Of a stretch of DNA of 64,000 bases, positions 1 to 10,172 are shown in pieces. Source of the DNA: Bacillus mesophilus (lineage in GTDB: Bacteria > Bacillota > Bacilli > Bacillales > SA4); contig NZ_JAAIWM010000005.1 in NCBI RefSeq assembly GCF_011008845.1, positions 186,001 through 250,000 of the forward strand. The letters are read 5' to 3'. Position 1 is the stretch's first letter. Every line of letters starts with the position of its first letter. The notes under the pieces were generated by a model. That model saw nothing but the letters and a program-made list of their open reading frames with translations. It had not been told where the DNA came from and made no database searches. Position numbers and translations under genes: made by a program.

Positions 1-1538
1 TATTCATCCATATGCATTGGGTAACGGCCTTCACCATCAATGCTGTATGACCAGAAGCTAGCATTCACCTTGAACTTTCCAGGATTTTCGTTACTTCTAA
101 GAGCTGTACGGCCGCTTTCAAGCCACGCAGATCCTATAATATCTTCACCTATTTCCCAGTTGGCATCATCAACAATTGCTGCAAAAGTATCTGAGTATGC
201 CTCATTTATTGCACCAGTTTCAAAGCGGTAACGAAGACCACCATTATAATGAGTTATACCGTGAACCATTTCATGTGCAGTTACATCAAGTGATGCAAGA
301 GGTATGAACTGCTTGCCGTCTCCATCCCCATAGGTCATCATAGCAAGTCCGTTACTCCAAAAGGCATTATTATACGATTTATAGAAATGGACACGGGAAT
401 TTATTGACATTCCGTTATTATCAAGAGAATTCCTGTCATGATTATTCTTGAAATAATCATATACAACCTTGGAATTGCTATGAGCGTCCACTGCAGGCCC
501 CTGTCCAACTGCTTCCCACGAACTGCTGTCACCACTGTACAATACATCCTTCCAAGAAGCATCATCGTTAGAATATAACCACATTTGGTTTGTCGTATTT
601 TTCATATTGTAAGTAAAGATTCCGTCCATACCCTTAATAGTGGAGTCAGCAAGATAGAATGTTGAACCCTCACCACTTCCTGGGATGTTTCCATGGGAAG
701 TAGATAAGTTCTTAAGAACTCCAGTTGTACCAAACCCAACTCCACCAGCCGGCTTTAAACGGCTTGCATTTTGAATCGCAGTTTGAGTTGGACCCGATTT
801 AGATATACTGTCATTATCTGAAGCATTTAAATCAATAACATCACTGAAGAATCCAAGACCAGTCATCGCATTATACTTTTCGATAACCTTTCCTGTTTGT
901 GCGTCTATGTATGCATACCAATTCCCTTGCCCTTCTCCGTAGAATTCTACATTAATTCTATATGCTAGGTAAAATTGGTCTTCATGGGGGAAAATAACTA
1001 GTTCGGTAGTCTCAAAATCCACCTTCTCTGGTGCCCCTACAGCCTTCTTAGCAGCGCTCATTGCAGCTGTTTCTGAAACTGAAGGAACAGTATTAATTTC
1101 TAAATCCTCTATGACAGGATTAAAATTTCCGTTTACACTAGTAATCTCGTTATTTTCATTATAGTGAACATTAATTTGGTTACGATCAACCTGCAAACCA
1201 TCTTTCATTTGCTGTAATCGGACATGAGTCTTACCTTGTTCATCCTTATCAACTTTAACTTCTTTTAGGCTTTTGACGGGTTTATTTATATTGAAAAAGG
1301 ACTTATGCTGCTCTAAAAACTTTATAGCATTCTCACTACTAGCGTGAGACCTCTTTGTGGAAAGTTTGCCAGCAACAAAGGTTGGAGGTCCTTTCCTGTC
1401 TTCACCAATTACACGCACCTTTCCGTTGTTTAACTTTTTGAACTCTTGCAGTGAGTTTCCTTCCGCATAGGAGGTTGAAAAGGGACTTCCTAACAACAGA
1501 GTGGAAGCTAATGCAATTCCTACAATCTTTTTCTTCAT
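1..1538 (-). CDS. npr: Thermolysin-family (M4) neutral metalloprotease, partial (C-terminus beyond window)
   Basis: Secreted zinc endopeptidase precursor; 512 residues are visible and the gene runs off the left edge. The translation starts MKKKIVGIAL with a Sec signal peptide (about residues 1-25), followed by an FTP/PepSY-type propeptide and the M4 catalytic domain. The zinc motif HEMVH is at about 422-426 with catalytic Glu423, and the third ligand Glu446 lies in GAINEAYSD, the 24-residue spacing seen in thermolysin. About 100 residues of the helical domain, with the catalytic His, are missing. I chose the ATG at 1538 because AGAAGG lies 7 bases upstream; the in-frame ATG at 1544 is too close to it. 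Function is secure from motifs; exact substrate is unknown. Confidence 0.93.
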   Translation of the reverse strand, partial: MKKKIVGIALASTLLLGSPFSTSYAEGNSLQEFKKLNNGKVRVIGEDRKGPPTFVAGKLSTKRSHASSENAIKFLEQHKSFFNINKPVKSLKEVKVDKDEQGKTHVRLQQMKDGLQVDRNQINVHYNENNEITSVNGNFNPVIEDLEINTVPSVSETAAMSAAKKAVGAPEKVDFETTELVIFPHEDQFYLAYRINVEFYGEGQGNWYAYIDAQTGKVIEKYNAMTGLGFFSDVIDLNASDNDSISKSGPTQTAIQNASRLKPAGGVGFGTTGVLKNLSTSHGNIPGSGEGSTFYLADSTIKGMDGIFTYNMKNTTNQMWLYSNDDASWKDVLYSGDSSSWEAVGQGPAVDAHSNSKVVYDYFKNNHDRNSLDNNGMSINSRVHFYKSYNNAFWSNGLAMMTYGDGDGKQFIPLASLDVTAHEMVHGITHYNGGLRYRFETGAINEAYSDTFAAIVDDANWEIGEDIIGSAWLESGRTALRSNENPGKFKVNASFWSYSIDGEGRYPMHMDE

Positions 1539-2243
1539 TCTCATACCTTCTTTCGCTAATTTTTATTTCGTAACCTGGAATTTCCATAATATGAAATACC
1601 GTGTTACACGTTATTAGCGTACTTATATAGCAATCTTGAATCAACAGAATTTTCCATCTACTAATCGTCAAAATTTTTAGCTTTCGGTAATTAATGATTA
1701 AATATTCCTACTATTTAAAATTCAAGAAATCTATTAATATATTCTTATTTATATTGTCATACCAAGTTTTTTATAGAACCTGAAGCAATGCTTAAGGAGA
1801 TTGAAAATTTCAAAGTGTGTCGATTTATGGAATGCAAATCCCTAAAAAGACCTACAAGTCATTAAGTGATGAGAAATCGGGAGTATTTACCTAGATTTGG
1901 AGTATTTAAGGGAATAGTGGATTCGCTTTACTAGAACTTGTTCTAAAGCCTATTTTTCTTATATTCAGCTAAAAATAGTCGAAGAAAGCACTTCTTTTAA
2001 GACTCTTCACAGTGTTGCAAAAAATTTGAGACGTAGTTATCAATTGCATAACTTCCAAATTGAAGCGGAAAGTCAGTAATTTCTCTCGCTACGAACGTAT
2101 CAATGCATGTCCCACCATAAAAGTGAGAAACTTCCCCTTTTAACCCCATAAGAAAAACCACACTACCCTAGCTTATAAAAGCTTTATAGTGCGGCCCTCC
2201 TTCTCCAACAAAACTTATGATGGTTTACCTTACATTTATGACA
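1539..2243. other. Gene-poor intergenic region
   Basis: This 700-base AT-rich stretch between the protease gene and the methyltransferase gene carries the terminator of the latter at its right end. I see no convincing gene. A 50-codon reading frame (1997-2149, minus) is open but its start abuts the terminator T-run and it has no good ribosome binding site. The protease promoter should lie within about 150 bases of 1538, but I could not pick it out convincingly. Confidence 0.5.
2151..2191 (-). terminator. Rho-independent terminator of the methyltransferase gene
   Basis: On the minus strand CACTATAAAGCTT and AAGCTAGGGTAGTG can fold with an internal loop (outer CACTA/TAGTG, inner AGCTT/AAGCT), followed by GGTTTTTCTT. 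It lies 53 bases past the stop codon of the methyltransferase gene. Confidence 0.6.
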
Positions 2244-3416
2244 TTAAATTTTCTCTACTACAATCGTATAGGTTTTAGGTAGACCGATATCGTGAACTTT
2301 ATGGTTCGGTTCCTCTTCTAATGTTCTAATCATTAGGCCCTCTTGTCCTAGCATCGTAATGACTTCACCAATCGTCCATTTGCGTTGTGATACCTTTACT
2401 AGCTGTTCCTGCTGCTCTCCCATATGCTTAGAAAAAGCAACTTGTCCACTTTCTACTAGTGGTGAAAAGTAGTTTCCAGTCACTCTATGCTTTTTCCCTG
2501 ATGATGTAATGAGCTTTGTGGAAATAGGATGAAACTCGTGTAAAAGAAAAATCCCGCCTTTTTTCAAGAACATTTTAATTTTATGAAACAGTGGCTGAAG
2601 GTCCATAAAATAATGAAGAACGCCGAGCTCCATTAAGATAATATCTGCAGTGTCCTTTACACTAGCTTCTGGTAGCGAGAAAACATCCGACTCGATATAG
2701 TCCAAAGCTACTCCCGCTTCTTTTGCCAAAGCCTTGGCATATTCTGCATTTTCCTTAGAAAAATCAACAACTGTAACGTCTGCACCTAACAAAGAAAGAG
2801 CTACCCCTTTAATTCCATTAGAACCTAGTAAGTGAACCACTTTCTTTTCATTCACATTGCCAAGATGACGGTAAAAGGGATGTAAACGCCATTCTGGATT
2901 TTCTTCAATCTTTTGGGCTGTTCTCTCTGGCTCACCATAGCGTTCAACTAATGCATCATATTGATCCTGATTCCAAGCAAGTTTATTTTGATGTGTTAAC
3001 TTTTCCTGAAGGTCTGATAAATATTGTCGAACTACCTTTTCATATTTCTTATCTCTAAATAAATGGGCATAAAGAGATTCGACCCAGATCTCATGGCCAT
3101 CTCTTATTACATGAATATGATATGGATCCGTTCTGACCGTCGTATTAAACTGACAAGAAACTTGAATCACACCCCCCTCATACACCATCGCAAACTCTGC
3201 ATGGGTAGCTGTTCGCTGAACAGGTGTAGTCATATACTCTTCAAAATAAGAACTAATATTATCAAATAGATCCCATTGAACCTCCACATACTGATAATCT
3301 GACTCCACTTCAATTCCTTGTAGTAGTAAAGCAGTGGACTTTACGAATCTATAGGGTGTAATAGCTTCTAAGCTTTGACTCAACCTTACTAACGTATCTT
3401 CTATGTATGTACTCAA
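2244..3416 (-). CDS. Class I SAM-dependent methyltransferase with an N-terminal extension
   Basis: 390 residues. The C-terminal half has a Rossmann methyltransferase fold: VVHLLGSNGIKG (about 193-204, SAM loop), VTVVDFSKENAEYA (acidic residue ending strand 2), and an acidic ESDVFSLP segment. The first 140 or so residues form a separate domain that I do not recognise as catalytic. Translation starts with TTG, supported by AAGGAGG nine bases upstream; no in-frame ATG nearby is better. The gene stands alone with its own terminator. The methylated substrate cannot be inferred. Confidence 0.8.
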   Translation of the reverse strand: MSTYIEDTLVRLSQSLEAITPYRFVKSTALLLQGIEVESDYQYVEVQWDLFDNISSYFEEYMTTPVQRTATHAEFAMVYEGGVIQVSCQFNTTVRTDPYHIHVIRDGHEIWVESLYAHLFRDKKYEKVVRQYLSDLQEKLTHQNKLAWNQDQYDALVERYGEPERTAQKIEENPEWRLHPFYRHLGNVNEKKVVHLLGSNGIKGVALSLLGADVTVVDFSKENAEYAKALAKEAGVALDYIESDVFSLPEASVKDTADIILMELGVLHYFMDLQPLFHKIKMFLKKGGIFLLHEFHPISTKLITSSGKKHRVTGNYFSPLVESGQVAFSKHMGEQQEQLVKVSQRKWTIGEVITMLGQEGLMIRTLEEEPNHKVHDIGLPKTYTIVVEKI

Positions 3417-3434
3417 TTATGAAAGCCTCCTTTT

Positions 3435-3472
3435 CTAAAAGGAATGGCTGACCCCAGTTTGGATCAGCCATT
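3435..3472 (-). terminator. Terminator of the kbl-tdh operon
   Basis: On the minus strand AATGGCTGATCC pairs with GGGTCAGCCATT across a short loop, followed by CCTTTT. It begins five bases beyond the tdh stop codon and ends just before the methyltransferase ribosome binding site. Confidence 0.7.
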
Positions 3473-3476
3473 TGTA

Positions 3477-4424
3477 TTACGCTTTTTTCTCTTCTAGCTT
3501 TGTTAACATATCTTTTGTCATTTTTTCTAAATCATACTCTGCTTCAAAGCCCCACTCTTCTTTAGCTGCTGTCGCGTCAATCGAATCTGGCCAGCTATCG
3601 GCAATGCTTTGGCGAACTGGGTCCACATTATAATCAAGTGTAAATGACGGTATATGCTTACGAATTTCAGCAGCTACCATTTCTGGCTCAATGCTCATTG
3701 CCGTTACATTGAACGAATTACGATGCTTTAGCTTTGCCGGATCAGCTTCCATTAAATTAACGATCGCATTTAATGCATCTGGCATATACATCATATCCAT
3801 ATAAGTCCCTTTGTCGATATAAGATGTATAAGAGCCCTTTTCAATTGCCTCATAGTAAATTTCAACCGCGTAATCAGTCGTTCCACCACCAGGAGGAGCC
3901 ACATAGGAAATTAATCCTGGAAAACGCAAGCCTCTCGTATCTAACCCGAATTTATGGTAGTAATAATCACATAGTAGCTCTCCCGCTACCTTATTTACAC
4001 CATACATAGTCGTTGGGCGCTGAATCGTGTCCTGTGGTGTTAGGCTTTTCGGTGTAATCGGTCCAAAGGCACCAATCGAGCTTGGCGTAAAGAACTGACA
4101 GTTTTGCTCTCTACTTACCTCTAACGCATTAACGAGACCACCCATATTTAAATTCCATGCTAGTAAAGGCTTTGCTTCTGCTGTTGCAGAAAGAAGAGCT
4201 GCTAAATGGATAATTGTATCTACTTTATGCTTTTGAGCGATTTCAGCCATTGCTGCAGCATCGGTTACGTCTAAAATTTCAAAAAGACCATCCTTAACGA
4301 CATGACTATCATTTTCACGGATGTCTGTTGCAATCACATTGTCTGTTCCATAGGTTTTGCGTAATTTATCGGTCAATTCGGTTCCAATTTGACCTAATGC
4401 ACCGGTCAATAATATCTTTTTCAT
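3477..4424 (-). CDS. tdh: L-threonine 3-dehydrogenase, short-chain (epimerase-like) type
   Basis: 315 residues, NAD-dependent extended SDR. GALGQIG (8-14) is the nucleotide-binding glycine motif; Y141 and K145 in YGVNK form the catalytic pair, with upstream Ser in [10 protein letters not shown]. Family knowledge: proteins of this type oxidise L-threonine to 2-amino-3-ketobutyrate. The gene lies 33 bases downstream of kbl, whose product cleaves that same intermediate, which strongly supports this role over a UDP-sugar epimerase. The zinc-dependent MDR Tdh common in other bacteria is not what is present here. It ends the two-gene operon and is followed by a hairpin terminator. Confidence 0.88.
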   Translation of the reverse strand: MKKILLTGALGQIGTELTDKLRKTYGTDNVIATDIRENDSHVVKDGLFEILDVTDAAAMAEIAQKHKVDTIIHLAALLSATAEAKPLLAWNLNMGGLVNALEVSREQNCQFFTPSSIGAFGPITPKSLTPQDTIQRPTTMYGVNKVAGELLCDYYYHKFGLDTRGLRFPGLISYVAPPGGGTTDYAVEIYYEAIEKGSYTSYIDKGTYMDMMYMPDALNAIVNLMEADPAKLKHRNSFNVTAMSIEPEMVAAEIRKHIPSFTLDYNVDPVRQSIADSWPDSIDATAAKEEWGFEAEYDLEKMTKDMLTKLEEKKA

Positions 4425-4457
4425 GTAAAGAATCCCCCATTGAATTTATAGCGTTAT

Positions 4458-5648
4458 TTAAATAATCCCCATCTCTTTGCCAACTTTTTCATAGATCGCA
4501 ATTGCTTCGTCAAGCATTTCCTTAGTGTGCGCTGCAGTTGGCATATTACGAACTCGGCCTGTTCCACGAGGTACTGTCGGGAATACGATTGATTTCGCGT
4601 AGACACCTTCTTCATATAAACGCTTACTGAATTGCTGTGTTAATGCCTCTTCACCAATAATACAAGGAGTAATCGGTGTTTCACTATTTCCGATGTTAAA
4701 GCCTAAGCTCTTCAAGCCCTTCTTTAAATAGTCACCATTCTCCCAAAGCTTATCATGCAGCTCTGTGCTTTCCTGAAGAATCTCAATCGCTCTTTTGCTA
4801 GCAGCAACATCTGCAGGAGTAAGTGAGGTTGAAAATAAGAATGGACGGCTACGAACTTTTAACCAATCAATTAAGTTTTTCTTTCCTGCCACATACCCTC
4901 CAACAACTCCAATTGCCTTTGAAAGGGTTCCAATTTGAAAATCAACCTTGTCTTGAAGTCCGAAGTGCTTTACTGTTCCTGCACCTTTTCCTAGTACACC
5001 AGAACCGTGAGCATCATCTACATACGTCATAATGTCAAATTCCTCAGCAATTTGTACAATTTCAGGTAACTTTGCTACATCTCCATCCATTGAGAACACA
5101 CCATCAGTAATGATCATGATTTTCTTATATAGACCAGATTCTTTAGCTTCTTTCGCTTTTGCACGTAAATCTTCCATATCAGAGTGATTAACGCGGATGA
5201 TCTTCGCTCTAGATAAACGACAACCATCAATGATTGAAGCATGATTTAGTTCATCGGATAGAATCGCATCATCTTTATCCATTACAGCTGAAATGGCTGC
5301 CATGTTACACATAAACCCAGACTGATAAGCAATAGCTGCTTCAGTTTGCTTGAATTCAGCAATCTTCTCTTCAAGCTCAACGTGGATTTTTAATGTTCCA
5401 TTGATCGTACGTACTGCTCCTGCTCCTGCACCGTAACGCTCTAATGCTTCTGTAGCTACTTTCTTTAACCTGTCGTCAGTAGCTAATCCTAAATAATTGT
5501 TAGAAGATAAATTGATTAACTCTTTTCCGTCAATCGTAATCATCGGTCCATTTGGACTCTCTAAAGGATCAATCACATTATATAACCCTCTGGTTTTTAA
5601 ATCTTCTAGGTTTTCATTTAAAAATGCTTCTAGTGTTTTACTGGACAT
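4458..5648 (-). CDS. kbl: Glycine C-acetyltransferase (2-amino-3-ketobutyrate CoA ligase)
   Basis: 396-residue PLP enzyme of the alpha-oxoamine synthase family; it cleaves 2-amino-3-ketobutyrate with CoA into glycine and acetyl-CoA. Visible landmarks are the cofactor Lys244 in [23 protein letters not shown] (211-220) and LSSNNYLGL (48-56). The length is normal for Kbl. BioF is the main alternative, but pairing with tdh decides for Kbl. TAGGAGG sits eight bases before the ATG. A cre-like site lies 24 bases upstream of the start, suggesting CcpA-mediated repression when sugar is available. Confidence 0.92.
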   Translation of the reverse strand: MSSKTLEAFLNENLEDLKTRGLYNVIDPLESPNGPMITIDGKELINLSSNNYLGLATDDRLKKVATEALERYGAGAGAVRTINGTLKIHVELEEKIAEFKQTEAAIAYQSGFMCNMAAISAVMDKDDAILSDELNHASIIDGCRLSRAKIIRVNHSDMEDLRAKAKEAKESGLYKKIMIITDGVFSMDGDVAKLPEIVQIAEEFDIMTYVDDAHGSGVLGKGAGTVKHFGLQDKVDFQIGTLSKAIGVVGGYVAGKKNLIDWLKVRSRPFLFSTSLTPADVAASKRAIEILQESTELHDKLWENGDYLKKGLKSLGFNIGNSETPITPCIIGEEALTQQFSKRLYEEGVYAKSIVFPTVPRGTGRVRNMPTAAHTKEMLDEAIAIYEKVGKEMGII

Positions 5649-5671
5649 AAAAATGACCTCCTAATAGTTTT

Positions 5672-5685
5672 TGTAAGCGCTTTAT
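5672..5685. promoter_or_regulatory. Putative CcpA cre site upstream of kbl-tdh
   Basis: TGTAAGCGCTTTAT matches 12 of 14 positions of the Bacillus cre consensus TGWNANCGNTNWCA, including the central CG. It lies between the likely promoter (AT-rich TATAAA-like box near 5695) and the kbl ribosome binding site, so bound CcpA would act as a roadblock. It is a sequence match only. Confidence 0.5.
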
Positions 5686-5930
5686 GTATATATTTTATAA
5701 GTGTTTATCTAATTAAAATAGTTCCAGTTATAGAGTATCATATTTTTAGTAAAAAGTTCCTCTGTTGCATAATTCAAAAAACTTCAATTATACTCATACT
5801 AGTATTTAATCTGAATGGTTCATATTAAACTTTCTCCTTAAATCTGCATATTTAAACCATCCTAAAACAATGATATTGATTAGGGTATTCATTTTTAAAA
5901 CTTATATTTATATAAGAAAGGAATTAACAA

Positions 5931-7487
5931 ATGAGAAAAGGGAATTTAGGGCCTGTATTTTTTATCTCTATGGTGGTGATTACCTTATTTGTGTTATGGG
6001 GAATCATCGCACCTGAAAACTTAGCGGAACAGTCATCTAATGCTTTAAGCTTTATCACTGTCTCGTTTGGTTGGTTTTATTTATTTGCTACCTTTGTCTT
6101 TTTAGCCTTCGCCATCTACCTGGCTTTTGGACCGTTTGGGAAAATTAAGCTTGGTGAAGATGATGAGGAACCTGAGTACAATTATTTCACATGGTTTGCG
6201 ATGTTGTTTTCTGCAGGAATGGGGATTGGACTTGTATTCTGGGGAGTCGCAGAGCCCATTTATCATTTTATTACGCCTGCCCTAAGCAGCGTAGAAGGTG
6301 GGACTCCAGAAGCAGCTAGATTAGCGTTGCGTTACACCTTTTTCCACTGGGGCCTTCACCCATGGGCTATTTACACGATTGTTGCTTTAGCACTTGCATA
6401 TGCTCAATTTCGTAAAGGTGAATCTGGTTTAATTAGTTCAACCTTCAAGCCTATACTAGGTGACAGGGTGCACGGTCCAATTGGTAAAGGGATTGACACT
6501 TTAGCAACCATTGCGACAGCCTTTGGAGTAGCAACCTCTTTAGGTTTAGGTACCTTACAAATAAACGGCGGCTTATCATATGTACTAGGGCTTCCAAACT
6601 CGATTCCGGTTCAAATGATGATCATTTTAGTCGTAACCATTTTATATATGCTCTCTGCAACAACTGGTTTGAATAAAGGAATTCGCTATCTAAGCAATTT
6701 AAACTTGGGACTAGCTATTGGTTTATTACTTTTCGTCATCATTGTTGGACCGACATCTTTTATCATTGATGCGTTTACTACAACCATTGGTGATTACTTG
6801 GATAATATTATTCCGATGAGTTTTAGGCTAACCCCCTTCACTCAAAGTACATGGGTTGGTGCGTGGACCATCTTTTATTGGGCTTGGTGGATCGCTTGGG
6901 CACCGTTTGTCGGTACATTTATTGCTCGCGTTTCGAGAGGAAGAACCATCAAGGAATTTGTACTCGGTGTATTACTAGTTCCAACTGTATTTGGAGCCAT
7001 TTGGTTCTCAGCATTTGGAGGCTCAGCGATCTTTTTTGATCTATTTGAACAGCGTGGTATTTCCGAGGCTGTGAACAATGATGTCACCACGGCATTATTT
7101 ATTACATTAGAACAGTTTCCGTTGTCAGCCATTGTTGGAACACTGGCCACTCTACTCATTATTACATTCTTTGTCACTTCCGCAGATTCCGCTACATTTG
7201 TATTAGGAATGCTTACTTCAAATGGTGTGTTAAATCCAGCCACTTCTACAAAGTTAATCTGGGGAGTTTTACAATCCTCGATTGCAGCCGTCTTACTGTG
7301 GAGTGGTGGACTAAATGGATTACAAACTGCCTCCATCGTGGCAGCACTCCCCTTTGCTGTCGTAGTCTTATTTATGGTCGTTTCCTTAAATAAGGCATTG
7401 AACCAAGAGGTACGGGAGCAAAGAAGAAAAGAACGAAGAAGAATTAAAAAGCTTGAAGAGCTGCTGAAAGAGTCGGAAAGTAGTTGA
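5931..7487 (+). CDS. BCCT-family glycine betaine/choline/carnitine transporter (OpuD-like)
   Basis: 518 residues, about 12 membrane helices, cytoplasmic membrane. It has the BCCT signature aromatic stretch FYWAWWIAWAPFVG (315-328) followed by FIARVSRGRTIKEF, and the GMGIGLVFWG segment (97-105). Family knowledge: such carriers couple uptake of betaine-type osmolytes to sodium. The basic C-terminal tail (REQRRKERRRIKK, about 492-506) resembles the osmosensing tail of BetP-type carriers, which is an inference here. Single gene, GAAAGGAAT ribosome site, followed by a strong bidirectional terminator. Closest named relative would be B. subtilis OpuD; substrate is not proven. Confidence 0.9.
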   Translation: MRKGNLGPVFFISMVVITLFVLWGIIAPENLAEQSSNALSFITVSFGWFYLFATFVFLAFAIYLAFGPFGKIKLGEDDEEPEYNYFTWFAMLFSAGMGIGLVFWGVAEPIYHFITPALSSVEGGTPEAARLALRYTFFHWGLHPWAIYTIVALALAYAQFRKGESGLISSTFKPILGDRVHGPIGKGIDTLATIATAFGVATSLGLGTLQINGGLSYVLGLPNSIPVQMMIILVVTILYMLSATTGLNKGIRYLSNLNLGLAIGLLLFVIIVGPTSFIIDAFTTTIGDYLDNIIPMSFRLTPFTQSTWVGAWTIFYWAWWIAWAPFVGTFIARVSRGRTIKEFVLGVLLVPTVFGAIWFSAFGGSAIFFDLFEQRGISEAVNNDVTTALFITLEQFPLSAIVGTLATLLIITFFVTSADSATFVLGMLTSNGVLNPATSTKLIWGVLQSSIAAVLLWSGGLNGLQTASIVAALPFAVVVLFMVVSLNKALNQEVREQRRKERRRIKKLEELLKESESS

Positions 7488-7493
7488 TAATAA

Positions 7494-7530
7494 TAAAAAT
7501 GCTCAGAGTAAAAATCTGAGCATTTTTTTA
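7494..7530. terminator. Bidirectional terminator between opuD-like gene and 7528-7929 gene
   Basis: AAAATGCTCAGA and TCTGAGCATTTT form a near-perfect stem with A-run and T-run on either side, so it can serve both convergent genes. It overlaps the stop codon of the minus-strand gene. Confidence 0.85.
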
Positions 7531-7929
7531 ATCATCATCTAATAAAGCTTCCTCAATATACTCCTGGAGTTCCATTTTCACTTCTTCCAATGATTCATCA
7601 AGGAGTTCACCTATCACTTTACTTCCAAGAATATTTCTAGAAATCGGCATTCCTAAGAAGTAACGCTCACATTCCCATATTTTCACGATATGCAAGTCAA
7701 TTAGTTCGCCGCTTTGATCAGCAATCCCTATTGAAACAGATGAATGATAGCCTGGTGTGAAAGGGTTACTACCTTCACGTTCGAACCCTGCGTCAAAATC
7801 AAAGTTTTTCTTTTCAAAAATTAGCTTATACTCTAGTAATAATTTTTCAACTAAAAGTTGTAGGTTCATTTCCATTTCTTCTATAGTAACCTTCAATGCC
7901 TCATTGAAATCAAGTTGCCTGTATTTCAA
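7528..7929 (-). CDS. Unrecognised small acidic protein
   Basis: 133 residues, soluble, no signal peptide or membrane helix. It is acidic, especially at the C-terminus (EEVKMELQEYIEEALLDDD). I do not recognise the family. It lies one base after the stop of the DUF3052-like gene, so the two are almost certainly co-transcribed and perhaps translationally coupled. A role in the same process as its neighbour is possible but cannot be named. Confidence 0.75.
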   Translation of the reverse strand: MKYRQLDFNEALKVTIEEMEMNLQLLVEKLLLEYKLIFEKKNFDFDAGFEREGSNPFTPGYHSSVSIGIADQSGELIDLHIVKIWECERYFLGMPISRNILGSKVIGELLDESLEEVKMELQEYIEEALLDDD

Positions 7930-7930
7930 C

Positions 7931-8389
7931 TTATAACTCCTTCGTTCGTTCTTTTCCCTCTACAGTAACAGCAAACTTTCTAGTCATTGACTTTATTTGC
8001 TCAACAGTCCTAAACCGGAGTGCAGACCAATCTTCATCAATGGCTACCTGCCTAACAGGCTCAAACCCTTGATCTGAAAGTAGACTCGCAACAGTCTCAC
8101 GGCTACAATCAGAACCCTTATATGTTTTCGAGGATTTCTTAGGATAACATAGCCACATTAGACCATTCTCTTCAAGAACAGCTACTCCCTTAATTGCTAA
8201 CTCCTTGATTGTCTCATTAGTGGTACCAAACACTTGTACAAAAGAATAGGCTTCCTCTTTAATCTCAGTATGTACAGTCGCTTCAAAAGCAGAGATGACT
8301 TCTTCATATTCCTTTGGTTCGTTTAAAATAAGAACTGGCTTATCCTGCGTTTTAATCTGTAGCTTCTTTAAAATAGGATGTAATTCCAT
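7931..8389 (-). CDS. DUF3052-like cytosolic protein
   Basis: About 152 residues. The pattern of VLILNEPKEYEEV, a central VLEENGLMWLCYPKKSS and C-terminal EDWSALRFR resembles the DUF3052 family, whose biochemical role is unknown to me. I chose the ATG at 8389 because AAAAGGGGAAA lies about 10 bases upstream; a start nine codons earlier (8416) is open but its leader would include that ribosome site. First gene of a two-gene operon with the acidic protein at 7528-7929. Confidence 0.75.
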   Translation of the reverse strand: MELHPILKKLQIKTQDKPVLILNEPKEYEEVISAFEATVHTEIKEEAYSFVQVFGTTNETIKELAIKGVAVLEENGLMWLCYPKKSSKTYKGSDCSRETVASLLSDQGFEPVRQVAIDEDWSALRFRTVEQIKSMTRKFAVTVEGKERTKEL

Positions 8390-8602
8390 TTTGTGATTTC
8401 CCCTTTTCCTCTTCATCTACCACTATTTTATGAATTATATAAAAGCAAAGCAAATGTATAATGGATTGTTGTTACGAAAGGCAATCAAAATCAGGTATGT
8501 TGTAGAAATTCCCCTGCTTTGACAATGAAGATGTGTAGCGAAAAGACTGAGAACGTAGTATGATGAGTCAAGATAATATTTGATTTTGGAGGAAAATGAT
8601 TC

Positions 8603-10162
8603 ATGAGCTTATTAACAGTTGAAGGTTTAGGACATAGCTTTGGTGATCGTACGTTATTTAAGGATGTTTCCTTCCGTCTATTAGCTGGTGAACATATTGG
8701 ATTAGTCGGTGCTAATGGAGTCGGAAAATCTACATTAATGAATATTTTAACAGGTGAAATTGTTTATGATACAGGTCGTGTGGAATGGTTACCTACTGTT
8801 CAATATGGCTATTTAGATCAACACACCGTTTTAACAAAAGGAAAATCGATTCGCGATATATTAAGTGATGCTTTCTTACCTTTATATGAAAAGGAAAAGG
8901 AGCTTAACGAAGTAACAGAGAAAATGGCAACCGCCACTCCTGAAGAACTAGAGGAACTATTAGAACGAATGTCAGAAATTCAGGACCGCCTAGAAGCTGG
9001 CGGCTTTTATATGCTAGATATTAAGATTGAGGAAACAGCGCGAGGACTTGGGTTAGATGCAATCGGCCTCGACCGTGATGTATCGGCTCTAAGTGGTGGT
9101 CAGCGTACAAAGGTACTGCTTGCCAAGCTTTTACTAGAACAGCCAGAGGTACTATTACTAGATGAGCCTACAAACTATTTAGATGTAGAGCATATTCGCT
9201 GGTTAATTGGATATTTGAGAGAATACCCAAATGCATTTCTATTAATTTCCCATGATACCGAGTTTATGAATCAAGTAACTGGAGTTATTTTCCACCTCGA
9301 GTTCAGTAAGCTGACTCGTTATACTGCAACGTATGAAAAGTTTTTAGAGCTTGCTGAAATTAATAAGAATCAACACATCAATGCTTATGAGAAGCAAAAA
9401 GATTTCATTAAGAAACAGGAAGACTTTATTGCTAAAAATAAAGCACGTTATTCTACAACGGGACGTGCTAAAAGTAGACAAAAGCAGCTTGATCGAATGG
9501 AAAGAATTGATCGACCAGAAACTTCTTTGAAACCAACGTTTGATTTTAAAGAGTCTCGTGGTAGTAGCCGCTATGTTTTTGAAGGTGAAGATTTAGAAAT
9601 CGGCTATACATTCCCGCTTCTTCCTAAGCTCTCAATGACGATTGAGCGCGGTGAAAAAATTGCGATAGTCGGCTGTAACGGAGTCGGTAAATCAACGTTA
9701 CTTAAGACTATCTTAGGTAAAATCAAGCCTTTAAGTGGAAAAGCTATTCAAGGCGATTTCTTGTTTCCATCATACTTTGAACAAGAAGTGAAAGCAGAAA
9801 ATGTTACTCCTATTGATGAAATATGGAATGCATTCCCTAGCATGGATCAGCACCAAGTTCGTGCTGCGCTTGCTAAATGTGGACTGAAAAATGAACATAT
9901 CTCGCGCCCACTAAGTCAACTAAGTGGTGGAGAGCAAGCAAAGGTCCGTTTATGTAAGCTGTTAATGAATGAAAGCAACTGGCTATTATTTGACGAGCCA
10001 ACTAACCATTTAGATGTAGTAGCGAAGGAAGAACTAAGGCGTGCACTAAAAGCTTACAAAGGTACTGTTGTCCTTGTTTGTCACGAACCTGATTTCTATG
10101 AAGATTGGATCACGAAGGTTTGGGATGTAGAAGAATGGGCGCAGGAAAGTGTAACGAAATAA
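8603..10162 (+). CDS. ABC-F family ATPase (YfmM-like)
   Basis: 519 residues with two ATP-binding cassettes and no membrane domain. Cassette 1 has GANGVGKST (36-44), LSGGQ and LLLDEPTNYLD; cassette 2 has GCNGVGKST, LSGGE and LFDEPTNHLD. A charged linker (about 245-305) joins them, as in ribosome-acting ABC-F proteins. Family knowledge: ABC-F proteins bind the ribosomal E site and relieve stalling or confer antibiotic protection. Length and sequence resemble B. subtilis YfmM more than the Vga/Lsa resistance types, so a housekeeping translation role is more likely. TTTGGAGGA ribosome site; strong terminator downstream. Confidence 0.9.
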   Translation: MSLLTVEGLGHSFGDRTLFKDVSFRLLAGEHIGLVGANGVGKSTLMNILTGEIVYDTGRVEWLPTVQYGYLDQHTVLTKGKSIRDILSDAFLPLYEKEKELNEVTEKMATATPEELEELLERMSEIQDRLEAGGFYMLDIKIEETARGLGLDAIGLDRDVSALSGGQRTKVLLAKLLLEQPEVLLLDEPTNYLDVEHIRWLIGYLREYPNAFLLISHDTEFMNQVTGVIFHLEFSKLTRYTATYEKFLELAEINKNQHINAYEKQKDFIKKQEDFIAKNKARYSTTGRAKSRQKQLDRMERIDRPETSLKPTFDFKESRGSSRYVFEGEDLEIGYTFPLLPKLSMTIERGEKIAIVGCNGVGKSTLLKTILGKIKPLSGKAIQGDFLFPSYFEQEVKAENVTPIDEIWNAFPSMDQHQVRAALAKCGLKNEHISRPLSQLSGGEQAKVRLCKLLMNESNWLLFDEPTNHLDVVAKEELRRALKAYKGTVVLVCHEPDFYEDWITKVWDVEEWAQESVTK

Positions 10163-10172
10163 CATAATTCTT

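Noticed and set aside
1930..1945. AGAACTTGTTCT as a LexA (SOS) box
   Set aside because: The Bacillus box is GAAC-N4-GTTC; here the spacer is only two bases and no gene is suitably placed.
1997..2149. 50-codon minus-strand frame beginning MGLKGEVSHFYGG
   Set aside because: Looks protein-like, but the ATG touches the T-run of the methyltransferase terminator and there is no ribosome site. I recognise no family, so it is not listed as a gene.
6875..7336. 153-codon minus-strand frame inside the betaine transporter gene
   Set aside because: Antisense shadow of a clear transporter gene, with no ribosome site or family resemblance.
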